Shown here piece by piece: positions 24,158 through 32,872 of a DNA stretch of 64,000 bases (its first letter is position 1; the number at the start of each line of letters is the position of its first letter). The position numbers were made by a program, and so were the translations under genes. Origin of the DNA: Aureispira sp050633105 (lineage in GTDB: Bacteria; Bacteroidota; Bacteroidia; Chitinophagales; Saprospiraceae); contig JBOEFW010000013.1 in the NCBI GenBank assembly GCA_050633105.1, forward strand, positions 12,746 to 76,745. Reading direction: 5' to 3'. The notes beneath the pieces were generated by a model that searched no databases, was not told the origin of the DNA, and was given only the letters and a program-made list of their open reading frames with translations.

Positions 24158-25378
24158 TTATTTGAACGCATTCAAACCAGTAACATCCATTCCTGTGATT
24201 AACAAGTGAATGTCATGGGTACCTTCATAAGTTAATACGGTCTCTAAGTTCATCATGTGACGCATACAAGGATACTCATTTGTAATCCCCATTCCACCAT
24301 GAATCTGGCGCGCTTCTCTAGCGATTTCCAACGCCATGTGTACATTGTTACGTTTAGCCATAGAAACTTGTGCAGGCGTTGCTTTTCCTTGATCAAACAA
24401 AGTACCTAAGCGCCAAGCTAACAATTGAGCTTTAGTGATTTCAGTAATCATCTCTGCTAATTTCTTTTGTGTTAATTGGAAACCAGCGATTGGCTTACCA
24501 AACTGCTCCCGCTCCAAAGAGTAACGCAAAGCTGAATCATAACAATCCATAGCGGCACCAATTGCCCCCCAAGCAATACCATAACGCGCTTTAGTTAAGC
24601 AAGATAAAGGACCTTTTAGACCTTTAACGCCTGGCAATATTTGAGATTTGTGGATGCGAGCATCTTCAAAAACTAATTCTCCTGTAATCGATGCACGAAG
24701 CGATAGTTTTCCTTCAATTTTTGGAGCAGAACAACCTTCTATATCCATATCTACAATCACCCCGCGAATGATTCCTTCTTCATCTTTAGCCCAAACAACC
24801 GCTACATCAGCGATTGGAGAATTGGTGATCCACATTTTAGCACCATTCAAGATGTAATAATCTCCATCTTTGCGAATATTTGTAGTCATGGATCCTGGGT
24901 CAGAACCAGAGTTAGGTTCTGTTAAACCAAAACAACCAATCATTTCCCCACTAGCCAATTTTGGCAAGTATTTTTGACGATGTTCTTCACTACCATATTT
25001 ATAAATAGGGTACATGACCAAAGAACCTTGTACCGAAGCAGCAGAACGAATACCTGAATCGCCACGCTCTAATTCCATCATCATCAAACCATAAGTGACT
25101 TCATCAGAACCAGCACAGCCATATTCAGCAGGCAAACTTGGACCTAATGCTCCTAATTCACCCAAACCAGACAAAAGATGTCTAGGGTAAATAGCACGCT
25201 CGTAAGCGTCTTCAATAATAGGAGTAACTTCTTTTTTTACCCAATCACGAGTAGAAATTTGAGCAATTTTTTGCTCTTCAGTCAATAGACCTTCTAAATC
25301 ATAGTAATCGTGCCCAGCATATTGGTCGGTTTTCGCCGCTCTTTTGAACTCGGATTTATCAATAGTTGGATGTTGCAT
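24158..25378 (-). CDS. Acyl-CoA dehydrogenase, glutaryl-CoA dehydrogenase type
   Basis: 406 aa. FAD enzyme that oxidises and decarboxylates glutaryl-CoA to crotonyl-CoA in lysine and tryptophan breakdown. The whole chain matches the GCDH subfamily: 'GPSLPAEYGCAGSDEVTYGL', 'RSAASVQGSLVMYPI', 'GCFGLTEPNSGSDPG', 'GAKMWITNSPIADV', 'ARYGIAWGAIGAAMDC', 'REQFGKPIAGFQLTQKKL', 'ARQIHGGMGITNEY'. The catalytic base is Glu385 in 'YEGTHDIH'. Cytoplasmic, single-gene unit with its own promoter (25430-25437) and a nearby perfect dyad. Confidence 0.92.
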   Translation of the reverse strand: MQHPTIDKSEFKRAAKTDQYAGHDYYDLEGLLTEEQKIAQISTRDWVKKEVTPIIEDAYERAIYPRHLLSGLGELGALGPSLPAEYGCAGSDEVTYGLMMMELERGDSGIRSAASVQGSLVMYPIYKYGSEEHRQKYLPKLASGEMIGCFGLTEPNSGSDPGSMTTNIRKDGDYYILNGAKMWITNSPIADVAVVWAKDEEGIIRGVIVDMDIEGCSAPKIEGKLSLRASITGELVFEDARIHKSQILPGVKGLKGPLSCLTKARYGIAWGAIGAAMDCYDSALRYSLEREQFGKPIAGFQLTQKKLAEMITEITKAQLLAWRLGTLFDQGKATPAQVSMAKRNNVHMALEIAREARQIHGGMGITNEYPCMRHMMNLETVLTYEGTHDIHLLITGMDVTGLNAFK

Positions 25379-25409
25379 ACCTGTATTTTTTCAACGGTTA
25401 ATGAGTCTA

Positions 25410-25421
25410 CCGAATGTTCGG
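25410..25421. promoter_or_regulatory. Putative TetR-type operator in the acyl-CoA dehydrogenase leader
   Basis: CCGAA-TG-TTCGG is a perfect 5+5 dyad. It lies about 5 bp after the predicted transcription start and 32 bp before the ATG, where a repressor would block transcription. Dyads of this type are common targets of TetR-family fatty-acid regulators; the regulator itself is not in the window. Confidence 0.45.
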
Positions 25422-25429
25422 CATTGACT

Positions 25430-25437
25430 CAAAGATA
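25430..25437 (-). promoter_or_regulatory. -7 element of the acyl-CoA dehydrogenase gene
   Basis: The complement reads TATCTTTG. Predicted start near 25426, leaving a leader of roughly 48 nt. Confidence 0.55.
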
Positions 25438-25613
25438 CAAAGAATCTACCATAATTTGGAAGGTATAGCTGCAATAGAACAGCTGTGTTTTTTATACTTA
25501 GAAAAAGTCTAAATAATCAGACTATTAGCCCAATAAAAATACGTTGAGTTCCTTGTGTAAGGAGTGATTTTAGGATCGTATTTATTTAAATACTGGAATT
25601 TTAGGAAAAAAAC

Positions 25614-25621
25614 TATCTTTG
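25614..25621 (+). promoter_or_regulatory. -7 element upstream of the 25656 gene
   Basis: TATCTTTG, 34 bp before the ATG at 25656. The -33 region is weak. Confidence 0.5.
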
Positions 25622-25655
25622 GTAGATAGATGACCCAATAAATAAAATCAAATCC

Positions 25656-26171
25656 ATGCCTGTTACTTTAAAACAAATTGAAGCCTTATTAGGAGAGAAA
25701 AATACACCCTGTACTCTTTTAGAAGAACGGAATAAGGTTGTAGTGGCCTTAATTTCTAAGGTTTATGAGAATGTCAATAATCAGAAAGCGATTATTTTTG
25801 TTGTAGAGCCAGAAGGTGAGCAGGTGAAAATTCAGGTACCAGGTGCTTTTTATCTAGAGGAAGTACATTTGGAGAATTTCATTGGTGTACTTGAAGCGAC
25901 CTTGGAGGTGGAAAAAATAGACATTATAGATTTGGTCTACCTAAGAGATACGAAAGAACTTCATTTTTCTATCAAACCAGCAATTATTGCTCGGTTGGCT
26001 CTGACTGCTGATATTTTGCTCGATTTAATCTATGTGCTATATGGCATATTGGAAGAACATTATTTGGTATGGAAAGAAGCAACTAAAGGCTGTACTTGTG
26101 AACCCATTACCCTTGTTTCTAAAGAAATGATAGAGGCTCTATTAGAATCTATGGAGAAAGAAGAAAAATAA
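25656..26171 (+). CDS. Small cytoplasmic protein, unknown (YbjN/secretion-chaperone-like architecture)
   Basis: 171 aa, acidic. An alternating alpha/beta pattern ('EALLGEKNTPCTLLEERNKVVVALIS', 'AIIFVVEPEGEQVKIQVPGAFYL', 'LEVEKIDIIDLVYLRDTKELHFSI', then a long C-terminal helical part) resembles small YbjN or type III chaperone-like folds, but I do not recognise a family with confidence. It has its own promoter and converges on the DUF1853 gene with a 16-bp gap. Confidence 0.65.
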   Translation: MPVTLKQIEALLGEKNTPCTLLEERNKVVVALISKVYENVNNQKAIIFVVEPEGEQVKIQVPGAFYLEEVHLENFIGVLEATLEVEKIDIIDLVYLRDTKELHFSIKPAIIARLALTADILLDLIYVLYGILEEHYLVWKEATKGCTCEPITLVSKEMIEALLESMEKEEK

Positions 26172-26187
26172 TTATTGGAGTAGTAGA

Positions 26188-27039
26188 TTACCACCACAAA
26201 ATAAATAGTTGTAAATAAGCTCCTGTATTCATTTTGATCCAACACAAAGGCGCTTTTTGACGCGCCAACCACTGTTCTATTATAGGAATGGCTGTTGCGG
26301 CAGATAGCCAAGTAGTAGACGACGAAGGCAGTCGGCCCCAATCTTGTTTTGGTGGAATAAAAAATTGTGTGGAGGTCCAGTTTTCCTGTAAGAACATTGT
26401 CCAAGTCAACCAATATCCTTTCCAACAGGCTGGATTCAAGGAACTAGTTGTTGGAAAAGGAGTTCCCCAAGGCGTAAATAAAGCGGCCTTGAAACTGAGT
26501 TGGGGGAGCATTGTAGGGATTGAAAGGCCTTTTTGATGAAGGATAGCTTGTGTTGCAGAATGATGGAGTAGGGGAAATTGTCGATTTTTTAACTTCTTTA
26601 ACTTTTGCACTAAACTATCTTTGTTATTAGGGCCAATCCAACTTTCTAGATCAGTGCTAGTAGCAGTTGGGAAATAAATGTAAAACTTATAGACTTGCTC
26701 TAGGTGATAGCTCTGTTGTTCTTCTTTATTATAATACAAAAAATCCAACTCGCCAATGGTCTGCTTCTCATGGATGATCTGTAAATTATGAGTAAGGATT
26801 TCTAAGTGTTGTTGCTGCTGCAAATAATAGTGCATGAAATACTCTACCCGTTTTCCCAGTACCAAACGAGGTGAAATGACCGTTTGCCAATGTTGTATAA
26901 TGGCAGCCGTTAAGGGTAAAGGCGAATGCGTTGAAAAACTGGTATACAGGGCATTTTCCTGCTGTTCAAATAGATCAGGTTGCTGTAAGAACGCTTGGTA
27001 TTGTGCGGAGAACGCTGCAGTAGAATTGGATGAAACCAT
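26188..27039 (-). CDS. DUF1853 family protein
   Basis: 283 aa from the second ATG (27037-27039). The promoter at 27075-27082 predicts a transcript start near 27068, which leaves almost no leader for the first ATG at 27063. Family landmarks: 'RVEYFMHYYLQQ', 'TIGELDFLYYNKEEQQSYHLEQVYKFYI' region, 'ESWIGPNNKDSLVQKLKKLKNRQFPLL', then 'KGYWLTWTMF'. The 'GELDFL...HLE...KFY' core resembles nuclease-like Asp/Glu-Lys motifs, but the function of DUF1853 is not established. Confidence 0.85.
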   Translation of the reverse strand: MVSSNSTAAFSAQYQAFLQQPDLFEQQENALYTSFSTHSPLPLTAAIIQHWQTVISPRLVLGKRVEYFMHYYLQQQQHLEILTHNLQIIHEKQTIGELDFLYYNKEEQQSYHLEQVYKFYIYFPTATSTDLESWIGPNNKDSLVQKLKKLKNRQFPLLHHSATQAILHQKGLSIPTMLPQLSFKAALFTPWGTPFPTTSSLNPACWKGYWLTWTMFLQENWTSTQFFIPPKQDWGRLPSSSTTWLSAATAIPIIEQWLARQKAPLCWIKMNTGAYLQLFILWW

Positions 27040-27074
27040 AGTAGTAGATAGAAGGAGATGCAAGGTTTATTTTC

Positions 27075-27082
27075 CAAAGATA
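27075..27082 (-). promoter_or_regulatory. -7 element of the DUF1853 gene
   Basis: The complement reads TATCTTTG, 35 bp before the preferred ATG at 27039. The remaining spacer to 27483 holds the repeat at 27228-27306 and nothing else I can support. Confidence 0.5.
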
Positions 27083-27227
27083 CAAAACAAGAAGGAACGT
27101 TTTGGTTACTTTTGAGGTACATTATTAGTAATTCTTTTATCAAAAGAATCTTATACTTAATGAGCAAGAATGACAACCTATCAAAAGAGCGAAAAAAAAT
27201 TTATCAAATTGGCAAGGAGTAAGAGTT

Positions 27228-27306
27228 TGTTTAAAATGTATTAAGGTTGAAAATCAATAATTAGTGGTTCTGACAAAAAGTTAGTGGAGAAATTTAAACA
27301 TGCTCT
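27228..27306 (+). repeat. Dispersed about 80-bp repeat with TGTTTAAA ends, copy 1
   Basis: Starts GTTTAAAATGTATTAAGG, continues TGAAAATCAATAATT and ends AAATTTAAACATGCTCT. The two ends form short inverted repeats (TGTTTAAA). The same left and right ends, with a different centre containing NN, are found at 55864-55945. The size and ends suggest a MITE-like element or the fused ends of an insertion sequence. Confidence 0.7.
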
Positions 27307-27483
27307 AAGCACATTAGGGTTTTTATATTGTTGGGAACCGTCACTACTTGTTAGTAGACGATTTTTCTATAAAAATAACTTTCAAGCACCAAAAAGAAGA
27401 AGAGCAGCATCTAAGAGAGTAAAACCCATTAGCTTGATTGATATAATTGATTTGTATTTATTTATTAAAAATATTGAGAATAT

Positions 27484-29322
27484 ATGAAATGTCCCTACTG
27501 GCTTTGCCTGCTCTCCCTCTTATTTCCTGTTTTATTAGTTGCTCAGAGTGATACGATTATTCTGCCTTCTACAATTAATGAGGTGGATGTCTATCGTAAA
27601 AATGCACGAGTGCATCGAGCTGCTAAAACCAATGTTCCCACTGGTTTTAGTACAATTGTATTGGAAAATATTAGCTCCAAGCTATTGATTAATAGCATCC
27701 AAGTGAAGATTAAAAACAAGCAAGTCGCCTTGGTCGCGGCTTTGCCTCGTATGAATTATGAGCAAGTGTTTGCGGAGAAAAAACGCTCTCCTCAACGCCT
27801 TGGAGTGATTGCAGATTCGCTGACGCTCTTACAGCGCGAACAAAGTGAAATCGCCATTCAGCGCAATAGTATCAACAGTATACGGCAGTTAATGATGGCA
27901 CACAATCCTTTGGGATCTACGACTGATTCAGGCTTTACAGTAATGCAGATCAAAGAACTCATGGAATTTCGCAAAAAGGAATTGTTAACGATGGATATTA
28001 ATCTCTTGGATTTAACCGACCAACAGAGCAAGGCCCAATTTACAACCAATCGTTTAAATTATGAATTGGCACGCTTGCAGCAAAAAATAGAGCGCTCTTC
28101 TGGACAGTTGGTCTTACAAGTACAAGCAGACCAAGCGACTTCTACGGATATTGAAATCAGTTATGTTGTCGCAGGGGCTGGCTGGTCACCGTTGTATGAC
28201 ATGAAATCAGATGGAGTGGGGAAACCTTTGAATTTAGTGTACAAAGCAGAAGTGCACCAGAATACAGGTTATGATTGGGAACAAGTGAACTTATCGCTCT
28301 CTTCTAGTGATCCTACCATGAGCCATGATCGCCCCATTTTGAACCCTTTCCGAATTGATATGGTGCCTATTGCGCTTCCTGAGAATAAGCCTTTGGCCAA
28401 AGTAAAAAAAGGCAATACTTACATTCAATATCAAGGTTCTGGCAATGTTATTTTGGAGCAGGCTTTTCCTAGACAGCAAATTGCTAATGTAGGGCGGACC
28501 TTAACGGCCGCTGATATTCAAAATTTACCAACACGCAATATTAGTAGTATTGTTGCCACGACAGCAGGAGTCTCACAAACCGAATCGATTAATTCTAATG
28601 GCTCTAGATCCTCTAGTAAGGATACTTATATTGATGGTGTTCGTGTGATTGGTAATGTTGGGAATATGGGAACACCAGGGGAGTCCATGACGAATTTTGA
28701 TTTGGCGATGACGGAGGAAAATAATACGATTAATTTTGACCTAGATTTGTTGCAAAACATACCAAGTGACGGACAAACTCATGTGGTGACGATCAAAGAA
28801 GTATCTATCCCTGTGACGTATGAATACCACATTGTTCCTAAGATGGAGAAAAATGCTTTCTTATTGGCGAAATTAACGGAGTATGGCCAATACAACCTCA
28901 TGCGCGGAGCAGCCAATATTTTCTTTCAAGATGTTTATTTGGGACAATCTACCTTGGATCCAGCAGTGATTACCGATACCCTTTTATTGTCATTAGGGAG
29001 AGATGAGCAAATTAGCATTAAGCGGGAGCGTTTGACAGAAGAACGCAAAAAAACAGGAAACAATATACGGGAAGAATTGACCTTTGAAGTGAGTGTTAGG
29101 AACAATAAAAATGTTGCTATTCCCATCACTGTATTGGATCAAATTCCATTATCTAACAATGAGAAATTAGAAGTCAGTTTAATTGAGAGTTCTAGTGCCC
29201 GTTATTATAAGCCTTATGGGTCTTTGCGTTGGCAACAACAATTAGGAGCGAATAAGACCGTGAAGTTGCGCTATACATATCAGGTTAAATATCCTAAAGA
29301 CCATAGCATTGTTCGCGAGTAA
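27484..29322 (+). CDS. MuiA-like DUF4139 protein with TonB-plug-like insert, paralogue 1
   Basis: 612 aa. Signal peptide ends near 'LLVAQ'. An N-terminal DUF4140-type strand ('INEVDVYRKNARVHRA', 'STIVLENISSKLLINSIQVK'), a coiled coil (about 95-205), and a DUF4139 beta region ('DIEISYVVAGAGWSPLYDMKSDG', 'TGYDWEQVNLSLSSSDP', 'VTYEYHIVPKMEKNAFLLAKL', 'QIPLSNNEKLEVSL') are characteristic of the mucoidy inhibitor MuiA family. Inserted at about residues 340-392 is a segment that reads like a TonB receptor plug: 'TAADIQNLPTRNISSIVAT', 'TAGVSQTE', 'GSRSSSKDTYIDGVRVIG'. Exported; function unknown. A tandem paralogue follows. Confidence 0.85.
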   Translation: MKCPYWLCLLSLLFPVLLVAQSDTIILPSTINEVDVYRKNARVHRAAKTNVPTGFSTIVLENISSKLLINSIQVKIKNKQVALVAALPRMNYEQVFAEKKRSPQRLGVIADSLTLLQREQSEIAIQRNSINSIRQLMMAHNPLGSTTDSGFTVMQIKELMEFRKKELLTMDINLLDLTDQQSKAQFTTNRLNYELARLQQKIERSSGQLVLQVQADQATSTDIEISYVVAGAGWSPLYDMKSDGVGKPLNLVYKAEVHQNTGYDWEQVNLSLSSSDPTMSHDRPILNPFRIDMVPIALPENKPLAKVKKGNTYIQYQGSGNVILEQAFPRQQIANVGRTLTAADIQNLPTRNISSIVATTAGVSQTESINSNGSRSSSKDTYIDGVRVIGNVGNMGTPGESMTNFDLAMTEENNTINFDLDLLQNIPSDGQTHVVTIKEVSIPVTYEYHIVPKMEKNAFLLAKLTEYGQYNLMRGAANIFFQDVYLGQSTLDPAVITDTLLLSLGRDEQISIKRERLTEERKKTGNNIREELTFEVSVRNNKNVAIPITVLDQIPLSNNEKLEVSLIESSSARYYKPYGSLRWQQQLGANKTVKLRYTYQVKYPKDHSIVRE

Positions 29323-29350
29323 ATTTAGCGATATTTTGGGCTAGTTTATA

Positions 29351-29408
29351 GCTCCCTTTTGGAATTCATCCTATAGATTGATGTAGTGAATTCCAAAAGG
29401 GAGTTTTT
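29351..29408 (+). terminator. Terminator between the two MuiA paralogues
   Basis: CTCCCTTTTGGAATTCA pairs with TGAATTCCAAAAGGGAG across an 18-base loop and is followed by five T. The two paralogues are thus probably separate transcripts. Confidence 0.85.
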
Positions 29409-29591
29409 ATTATAAGCACCTACAAAAAAGAGGCTCTAAATTTTTCTTTGGTTTCTTGTTGAAAGGTAGATTGCTGGATAAAAAAATAAAACTAAACCAC
29501 CAAAAATAAAAGAAGTAGCATCTAGCCGAATAGAACTCATTAATTCGATTAACGTAACCCTACACTCCTTATAACAAAAAATGAACAACAT

Positions 29592-31391
29592 ATGAAACAT
29601 TCCCTATGGCTCTGCCTTTTCTCCTTGTTATGCCCTGCTTTATTAGTGGCCCAGAACGATACCATTCCCTTAGCTTCTACGATTAATAAAGTAGATGTAT
29701 ATCGTAAGAATGCGCGTGTACATCGCGTATCCAAGACCAATGTTCCTACCGGGCCAAGTACTATTGTATTAGAGAACATTAGTTCTAAATTGTTGATTAA
29801 TAGCATTCAAGTTAAGATTAAAAATAAGCAAGTGGCTTTAGTAGCGGCTTTGCCTCGTATGAATTACGAACAAGTATTCGCTGAGAAAAAACGCTCTCCA
29901 AAACGTTTAGGAGTGATTACAGATTCTTTGACGATTTTGAGCCGTGAACAAAGTGAAATTGAGATTGAGCGCAACAGTATCAATAGCATTCGTCAATTAA
30001 TGATGGCACACAATCCCTTAGGATCTAAGAAAGATGCTGGTTTTACAGTGCAGCAAATCAAAGAACTCATGGAGTTCCGCAAGAAAGAATTGATAGAGAT
30101 GGATATGAATCTCTTGGATTTGAGAGAGCAGCAAACAAAAGCCCAACTGGGGACCAATCGTTTGAATAATGAGCTGGCTAGATTGCAACAAAAAATAGAA
30201 CGTTCTTCAGGACAATTGGTCTTGCAAGTACAAGCAGACAAAGCAACGTCTACCGATATTGAAATAAGTTATGTGGTGGCAGGAGCAGGTTGGTCTCCGT
30301 TGTATGACATCAAATCAGACGGAGTAGGCAAGCCTTTGAACTTGGTGTATAAAGCACAAGTGTACCAAAATACAGGGTATGATTGGAAACAAGTGAAACT
30401 GTCTTTGTCTTCTAGTGATCCTACGATGAGCCATGATCGTCCAATTTTGAGTCCATTTAGAATTGGTATTGTAGCACAAGCCGTTCCCGAAAAAGGCCCA
30501 ATTGCCAAAGCGAAAAAAGGCAATACTTACATTCAGTATCAAGGTTCTGGTAATGTTATTTTAGAGCAGGCTTATGTGCGAAATGACCCTAGACGTGGTG
30601 TGTACGGCGCAATTGCAAATACTCCCCAAATAAGATCGGTAACAGCTCTGGATGCGCAATCGGATATGATTAATTCAAATAGTGCTAGAGGAATGACTAA
30701 TAATGCTTATTTTAATAAGAATGAAAGTGAGAAGTCTTATAGTCCAGGAGAACCCATGACCAAATTTGATTTGTCTGCTAATAGTGAGAATACAACAATC
30801 AATTTTGATGTAGATTTGATGCAGTATATTCCTAGCGATGGACAGACCCATGTAGTGACGATCAAGGAAGAATCTATTCCTGTAGAGTATGAATACCACA
30901 TTGTACCAAAATTGGATAAAAATGCGTTCTTGCTAGCGAAAGTGACAGAGCATGGCAAGTATAATTTGATGCGAGGAATGGCCAATATCTTCTTTGAAGA
31001 TGTTTATCTAGGGCAATCTATTTTAGACCCTGCTGTGATTACAGACACGCTATTATTATCATTAGGTCGTGATGAGCAAATCGGAATTAAGCGTGAACGC
31101 TTATCAGAAGAGCGTAAAAAAATGGGGAACAATGTACGTGAAGAATTAACCTTTCAGGTGAGTATTCGCAACAATAAAAATGTGACCATTCCAATTACCG
31201 TATTGGATCAAATTCCTTTGTCTAGCAATGAAAAATTAGAAGTTAATTTAATAGAAAGTTCAGGAGCCAAATATTATAAACCTTATGGTTCTTTGCGTTG
31301 GCAACAAAAGTTAGCTGCTAACAAGACGACGAAATTCCGCTACACCTATCAAGTAAAATATCCAAAAGATCACAGTATTGTTCGTGAGTAA
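29592..31391 (+). CDS. MuiA-like DUF4139 protein, paralogue 2 with eroded insert
   Basis: 599 aa, closely similar to the preceding gene along nearly its whole length, including signal peptide, coiled coil and DUF4139 region. Only residues about 330-386 differ strongly. Where paralogue 1 has the plug-like 'LPTRNISSIVATTAG...YIDGVRV' segment, this copy has an Asn/Ser-rich stretch ('SVTALDAQSDMINSNSARG') with no TonB-plug pattern. Many codons differ silently between the two genes, so the duplication is old and the rest of the protein is under strong constraint. Likely an outer-surface or periplasmic protein; function unknown. Confidence 0.85.
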   Translation: MKHSLWLCLFSLLCPALLVAQNDTIPLASTINKVDVYRKNARVHRVSKTNVPTGPSTIVLENISSKLLINSIQVKIKNKQVALVAALPRMNYEQVFAEKKRSPKRLGVITDSLTILSREQSEIEIERNSINSIRQLMMAHNPLGSKKDAGFTVQQIKELMEFRKKELIEMDMNLLDLREQQTKAQLGTNRLNNELARLQQKIERSSGQLVLQVQADKATSTDIEISYVVAGAGWSPLYDIKSDGVGKPLNLVYKAQVYQNTGYDWKQVKLSLSSSDPTMSHDRPILSPFRIGIVAQAVPEKGPIAKAKKGNTYIQYQGSGNVILEQAYVRNDPRRGVYGAIANTPQIRSVTALDAQSDMINSNSARGMTNNAYFNKNESEKSYSPGEPMTKFDLSANSENTTINFDVDLMQYIPSDGQTHVVTIKEESIPVEYEYHIVPKLDKNAFLLAKVTEHGKYNLMRGMANIFFEDVYLGQSILDPAVITDTLLLSLGRDEQIGIKRERLSEERKKMGNNVREELTFQVSIRNNKNVTIPITVLDQIPLSSNEKLEVNLIESSGAKYYKPYGSLRWQQKLAANKTTKFRYTYQVKYPKDHSIVRE

Positions 31392-31436
31392 TCACTGATT
31401 GGTGGTAAATGCAAGCAGAAATAAATGATCTATTAG

Positions 31437-31469
31437 GAGAAGGGTGCCACGACAGTGGTGCCCTTCTCT
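31437..31469. terminator. Hairpin after MuiA paralogue 2
   Basis: GAGAAGGGTGCCAC and GTGGTGCCCTTCTC form a 14-bp stem with a 4-base loop (GACA). The following T-run is weak. Confidence 0.7.
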
Positions 31470-31593
31470 TATTAGGAGAGCATTGACCACTTCTTGATTT
31501 TCTTCCGAACTTCTTTCCGTATAATTGGGGAACACACTTGAAAAGCCATTATCTTAGGCTCTCATTACTTCATTTACCAGAATTATACTATCA

Positions 31594-32064
31594 ATGAAAA
31601 TTGCTGTTTTTGCAGGATCTTTTGATCCTGTTACGAAAGGTCATTTAGATATTATCAAACGGGTATTGCCTTTGTTTGATAAAGTAATTATTGCCATGGG
31701 GATCAACTCTACCAAGAAGTATTATTTTAATACCGAGCAACGGGTGCAATTCTTAGAAGCTACTTTTGCCTCATATGACAAGATAGAAGTGGATACGTAT
31801 CAAAAATTAACGGCCTTTTATTGTAAAGATAGAGGTGCACATTTTCTGATTAGAGGGTTGCGTAACGGGACAGATTTTGACTATGAAAAAACGATTTCTT
31901 ACCTCAACTCTAGTATTGGAGAGGAATTAGAAACTATTTTTTTGACAGGAGATCCTGAATATTCTTGTTTCAGTTCTACTGTAGTACGCGAAATCTTAAA
32001 AGGAGGAGGAGATGCTAGTCTTTTCTTACCAGCAGCCGTTTTGCCTTTATTACCAAAAGAATAG
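31594..32064 (+). CDS. coaD: Phosphopantetheine adenylyltransferase
   Basis: 156 aa. Fourth step of coenzyme A synthesis: ATP plus 4'-phosphopantetheine to dephospho-CoA. Nucleotidyltransferase motif 'GSFDPVTKGHLDII' with the GH of T/HxGH, 'YQKLTAFYCKDRGAHFLIRGLRNGTDFDYE', and the C-terminal 'SSTVVREILKGGGDA' are diagnostic. Length is normal. Converges on the PAP2-like gene with only 6 bp between the stops. Confidence 0.95.
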   Translation: MKIAVFAGSFDPVTKGHLDIIKRVLPLFDKVIIAMGINSTKKYYFNTEQRVQFLEATFASYDKIEVDTYQKLTAFYCKDRGAHFLIRGLRNGTDFDYEKTISYLNSSIGEELETIFLTGDPEYSCFSSTVVREILKGGGDASLFLPAAVLPLLPKE

Positions 32065-32070
32065 ATAGGT

Positions 32071-32784
32071 TTAGGAAAGACCGTAGTAGGTGATGGCTAT
32101 AAATTGTCCGATGAAACCAACGAAGTAACCGCCGTAGATATCGGATAACTTGTGTGCACCCAATAAAAGGCGCGCAGTACCGACTAGACCACAAACTAGC
32201 AAACCAACAATTAATAACAAATGCGCAGGGGCGTAGCTTTCAGCGATGATAATCATTAGCATGGCTAAAAAACCGCCTGCACCAACGGTATGCATACTTA
32301 TCTTGCTAAATAAATTGATGAAAAAAGCGGTAAACAAAGCAATAGTAGCTCCTAGTGTAATAATTTTTATTGCGTCAGGTAGTTCTGAATTGTGGTTGTT
32401 TTGAACCACAAGTGACATATAAAATAGGCCCGCTAAAACATAAGGAATCTTGCGTTCATCTCTAGTTTCTAGGGACAAGGTATGTACCATGCCCAATCCA
32501 CGCATTAATAAAACGCCTACTAATGGAATAATGCAGCTAAAAAGTAAAAAGGCAACAAACCATGTTCCTTTTGGGTTCTCTCTACTCATCGAAAAAACAC
32601 GCGCTGTGGTGGCTTCTCCAAACAGAAAAGGATTAAAAACCGCTAATAAAATATAAGCGTAACTCAACATAAACAAGGGGTGAAAAGCCATAGAAATGGC
32701 ATAAGCTAAGGCTCTAAAAGGCCCTGGAACCACTTGGCGGTAACGTTTGGCGAGTGCCAATTCATACGCATCTTGTTGTGACAT
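32071..32784 (-). CDS. PAP2-like integral membrane protein
   Basis: 237 aa from ATG 32782-32784 (MSQQDAYEL...); a longer frame to 32826 begins close to the predicted transcription start. Six or so membrane helices. Near the end 'KISMHTVGAGGFLAM' and 'GTARLLLGAHKLSDIYGGYFVGFIGQ' resemble the second and third phosphatase motifs of PAP2 enzymes (SxxxH and SRxxxxxHxxxD), but Ser-Arg is replaced by Ala-Arg and the first motif is not clear. It may be a lipid phosphatase relative or a degenerate member. Confidence 0.7.
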   Translation of the reverse strand: MSQQDAYELALAKRYRQVVPGPFRALAYAISMAFHPLFMLSYAYILLAVFNPFLFGEATTARVFSMSRENPKGTWFVAFLLFSCIIPLVGVLLMRGLGMVHTLSLETRDERKIPYVLAGLFYMSLVVQNNHNSELPDAIKIITLGATIALFTAFFINLFSKISMHTVGAGGFLAMLMIIIAESYAPAHLLLIVGLLVCGLVGTARLLLGAHKLSDIYGGYFVGFIGQFIAITYYGLS

Positions 32785-32833
32785 AAAGTTCGTGTAGTTG
32801 AGAAAATAAAATGGTGCTAGAAACAATTGAAAA

Positions 32834-32841
32834 CAAAGATA
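32834..32841 (-). promoter_or_regulatory. Promoter -7 element of the PAP2-like gene
   Basis: The complement is TATCTTTG, with TTTG (complement of CAAA at 32864) 22 bp upstream as a -33 element. This supports the ATG at 32784 over that at 32826. Confidence 0.55.
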
Positions 32842-32872
32842 TAAAAACAGCCCTAGAAATAGGCAAAGCCGC

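Noticed and set aside
27284..27487. 67-codon open frame starting in the dispersed repeat
   Set aside because: It begins inside the repeat, shows no family pattern and ends on the start of the MuiA gene; the similar 'KFKHAL' at 55930 comes from the repeat DNA, not from protein homology.
32071..32784. Active PAP2 phosphatase
   Set aside because: The KxxxxxxRP motif is not visible and the Ser of the SRxxxxxH motif is replaced, so only a PAP2-like label is given.
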